From Planctomycetaceae bacterium (GTDB taxonomy: Bacteria; Planctomycetota; Planctomycetia; Pirellulales; Pirellulaceae): DNA of 5,368 nt. Positions 4,382 through 5,368 of this stretch are shown piece by piece (the first letter of the stretch is position 1; every line of letters starts with the position of its first letter). The stretch covers positions 1 through 5,368 of the forward strand of contig SKVE01000488.1 in assembly GCA_007129635.1 (NCBI GenBank), given 5' to 3'. The notes under the pieces are model-generated. The model was given only the letters and a program-made list of their open reading frames with translations, made no database searches and had not been told where the DNA came from. The position numbers and the translations under genes were made by a program.

Positions 4382-5368
4382 TTACCAAGACGAGATCACT
4401 TCGCCGCCATCTCGCGATCCCAACGCTCGCCACGTGTCCAGATCGATCGTGTCCGACACGAAGTGAACTGAGCCGTCGACGAAGCTGACGTTGACGCCAC
4501 CGGGGTGACGGCTGCGTGCCATCTGCCACAGGGATCGTAAAGGTCCCCATTTAGAACAGTCTGGGATGGGCGAATTCGGTCCCCACCAGTGATAGTAGGC
4601 AGTGTAGAGCACAAATCCGTCGAACCAACGCGCCGAGCGGTTGGGGCGGGACGCCACGGGCTCGCCGAATCGCGTGCAGAATTCTTCGGTCAGGAAAGGA
4701 CTGCCACTGCTTCTCTCACCCACAATGACCACATCTTTGTTTCGCCGCGTCAGTTCGACACTCCCAGACACACTCGGATCGGGTAACAGGCTTTCGGAAA
4801 ACGCTGCTGTATTGCTGGTACCGTCGATCACGTCGGCAAAGCGGACAGCGGAAAGATTGTTGAACAGCCCGTCGGTATCGAATAGTGCCGTTCCTGTCGC
4901 CGTCGGCGCGCCGCGGCCCCAACAAGCCATGTAGTTGGTGCCGGCATATTCCAGCTCGGCGTCCGGGACAAACTGCTTTCGCGCCTGATCGCTAGGACAA
5001 TAGAAGAAGGCAATCTCCTGAGTCAGTGCCTCGTGATTGTCCGGATGCACTCCCGTCCCCGGCCCGTGAAAGACGCCAGTATGCCCATAAAGGGGTACAT
5101 CCAGGTTCAACGACTGGTACAAATGAAACTGTTCCATGTAGGGCGTCAGCATCGCCAGCGGGCCCCAGCGGTACTGCCAGGCAGGGATGTGCTCGTATCC
5201 GGGACAGGTTCGTGACGGCGAGCCCGTGGGAAAACCCCGGTGGCTGTCGTGAAAGTTGTGTAGAGCTAACGTGATCTGCTTCAAATTGTTCGTACAGCTC
5301 ATCCGCCGAGCCGCTTCCCGAGCTGCCTGGACCGCGGGCAGCAATAATGCCACCAGCACGCCGATAAT
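4382..5368 (-). CDS. DUF1559 (SBP_bac_10-like) prepilin-type protein, N-terminus outside window
   Basis: 328 residues are visible; the frame is open to the right edge, so the usual short leader and GFTLVELLVVIA-type prepilin site lie outside. The visible chain opens with IIGVLVALLLPAVQAAREAA, the hydrophobic prepilin helix, then RRMSCTNNLKQITLALHNFHD, the signature of the family. FYCPSD (122-127), FADVIDGTSNTAAFSE (177-192) and HPGGVNVSFVDG (288-299, the H-X9-DG motif) follow in the usual order, ending near DTWRALGSRDGGEVIS. Such proteins occur in large families in planctomycetes and are thought to be pseudopilins or surface proteins processed by prepilin peptidase; the individual role is unknown. 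The TAA stop lies 97 bases before the methylase-family ATG on the same strand, so it is likely the upstream gene of that cluster, although DUF1559 genes also occur next to unrelated genes. Confidence 0.93.
   Translation of the reverse strand: MIGVLVALLLPAVQAAREAARRMSCTNNLKQITLALHNFHDSHRGFPTGSPSRTCPGYEHIPAWQYRWGPLAMLTPYMEQFHLYQSLNLDVPLYGHTGVFHGPGTGVHPDNHEALTQEIAFFYCPSDQARKQFVPDAELEYAGTNYMACWGRGAPTATGTALFDTDGLFNNLSAVRFADVIDGTSNTAAFSESLLPDPSVSGSVELTRRNKDVVIVGERSSGSPFLTEEFCTRFGEPVASRPNRSARWFDGFVLYTAYYHWWGPNSPIPDCSKWGPLRSLWQMARSRHPGGVNVSFVDGSVHFVSDTIDLDTWRALGSRDGGEVISSW

Noticed and set aside
4364..4383. AAGTACC...GGTGCTT hairpin overlapping the DUF1559 stop, considered as a terminator
   Set aside because: Only seven pairs including a G-U on the plus strand, and a C-A mismatch on the minus strand where the gene is transcribed; no T-run follows.

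Overview
The window looks like a piece of a Planctomycetota chromosome, most likely Pirellulaceae (the Rhodopirellula/Blastopirellula group). Three things point there: a DUF1559 protein with a prepilin-type N-terminus and a C-terminal H-X9-DG motif, a ThuA-like protein with planctomycete-type wording (GGRGFGFTGGHWHW), and a three-part exported calcineurin-like phosphoesterase. Long, moderately GC-rich spacers with palindromic repeats fit as well. No RNA gene, CRISPR array, transposase or integrase is visible.

Layout. Positions 2-268 (+) hold the last 88 codons of a ThuA-like protein whose 5' end lies outside the window. A 222-base spacer follows (269-490), with one GC-rich hairpin and one C7/G7 inverted repeat. 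Next is a complete secreted metallophosphoesterase (491-2068, +). A 441-base convergent spacer (2069-2509) has no convincing gene but carries two long imperfect palindromes (2142-2210 and 2424-2482) and smaller hairpins. The rest is read on the minus strand, in transcription order: a DUF1559 pseudopilin-like protein running off the right edge (5368 to 4382), an exported tetrapyrrole-methylase-family protein (4284 to 3409), and an exported DUF4198 protein (3364 to 2510). Spacers in this set are 97 and 44 bases, so it is plausibly one operon whose promoter lies outside the window.

How the genes may work together. The two downstream minus-strand genes both encode proteins with N-terminal export signals. 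One has the fold of SAM-dependent corrin/porphyrin methylases. The other belongs to a family once annotated as a nickel/cobalt transport component. A SAM-dependent tetrapyrrole methylase fold behind a signal peptide is odd, because SAM and the corrin pathway are normally cytoplasmic. Its linkage to DUF4198 suggests a cell-envelope role in metal or tetrapyrrole handling, but that is inference. This pair is the best candidate in the window for an undescribed system. The plus-strand genes (ThuA-like and phosphoesterase) look like a separate catabolic or envelope unit and may not be co-transcribed.
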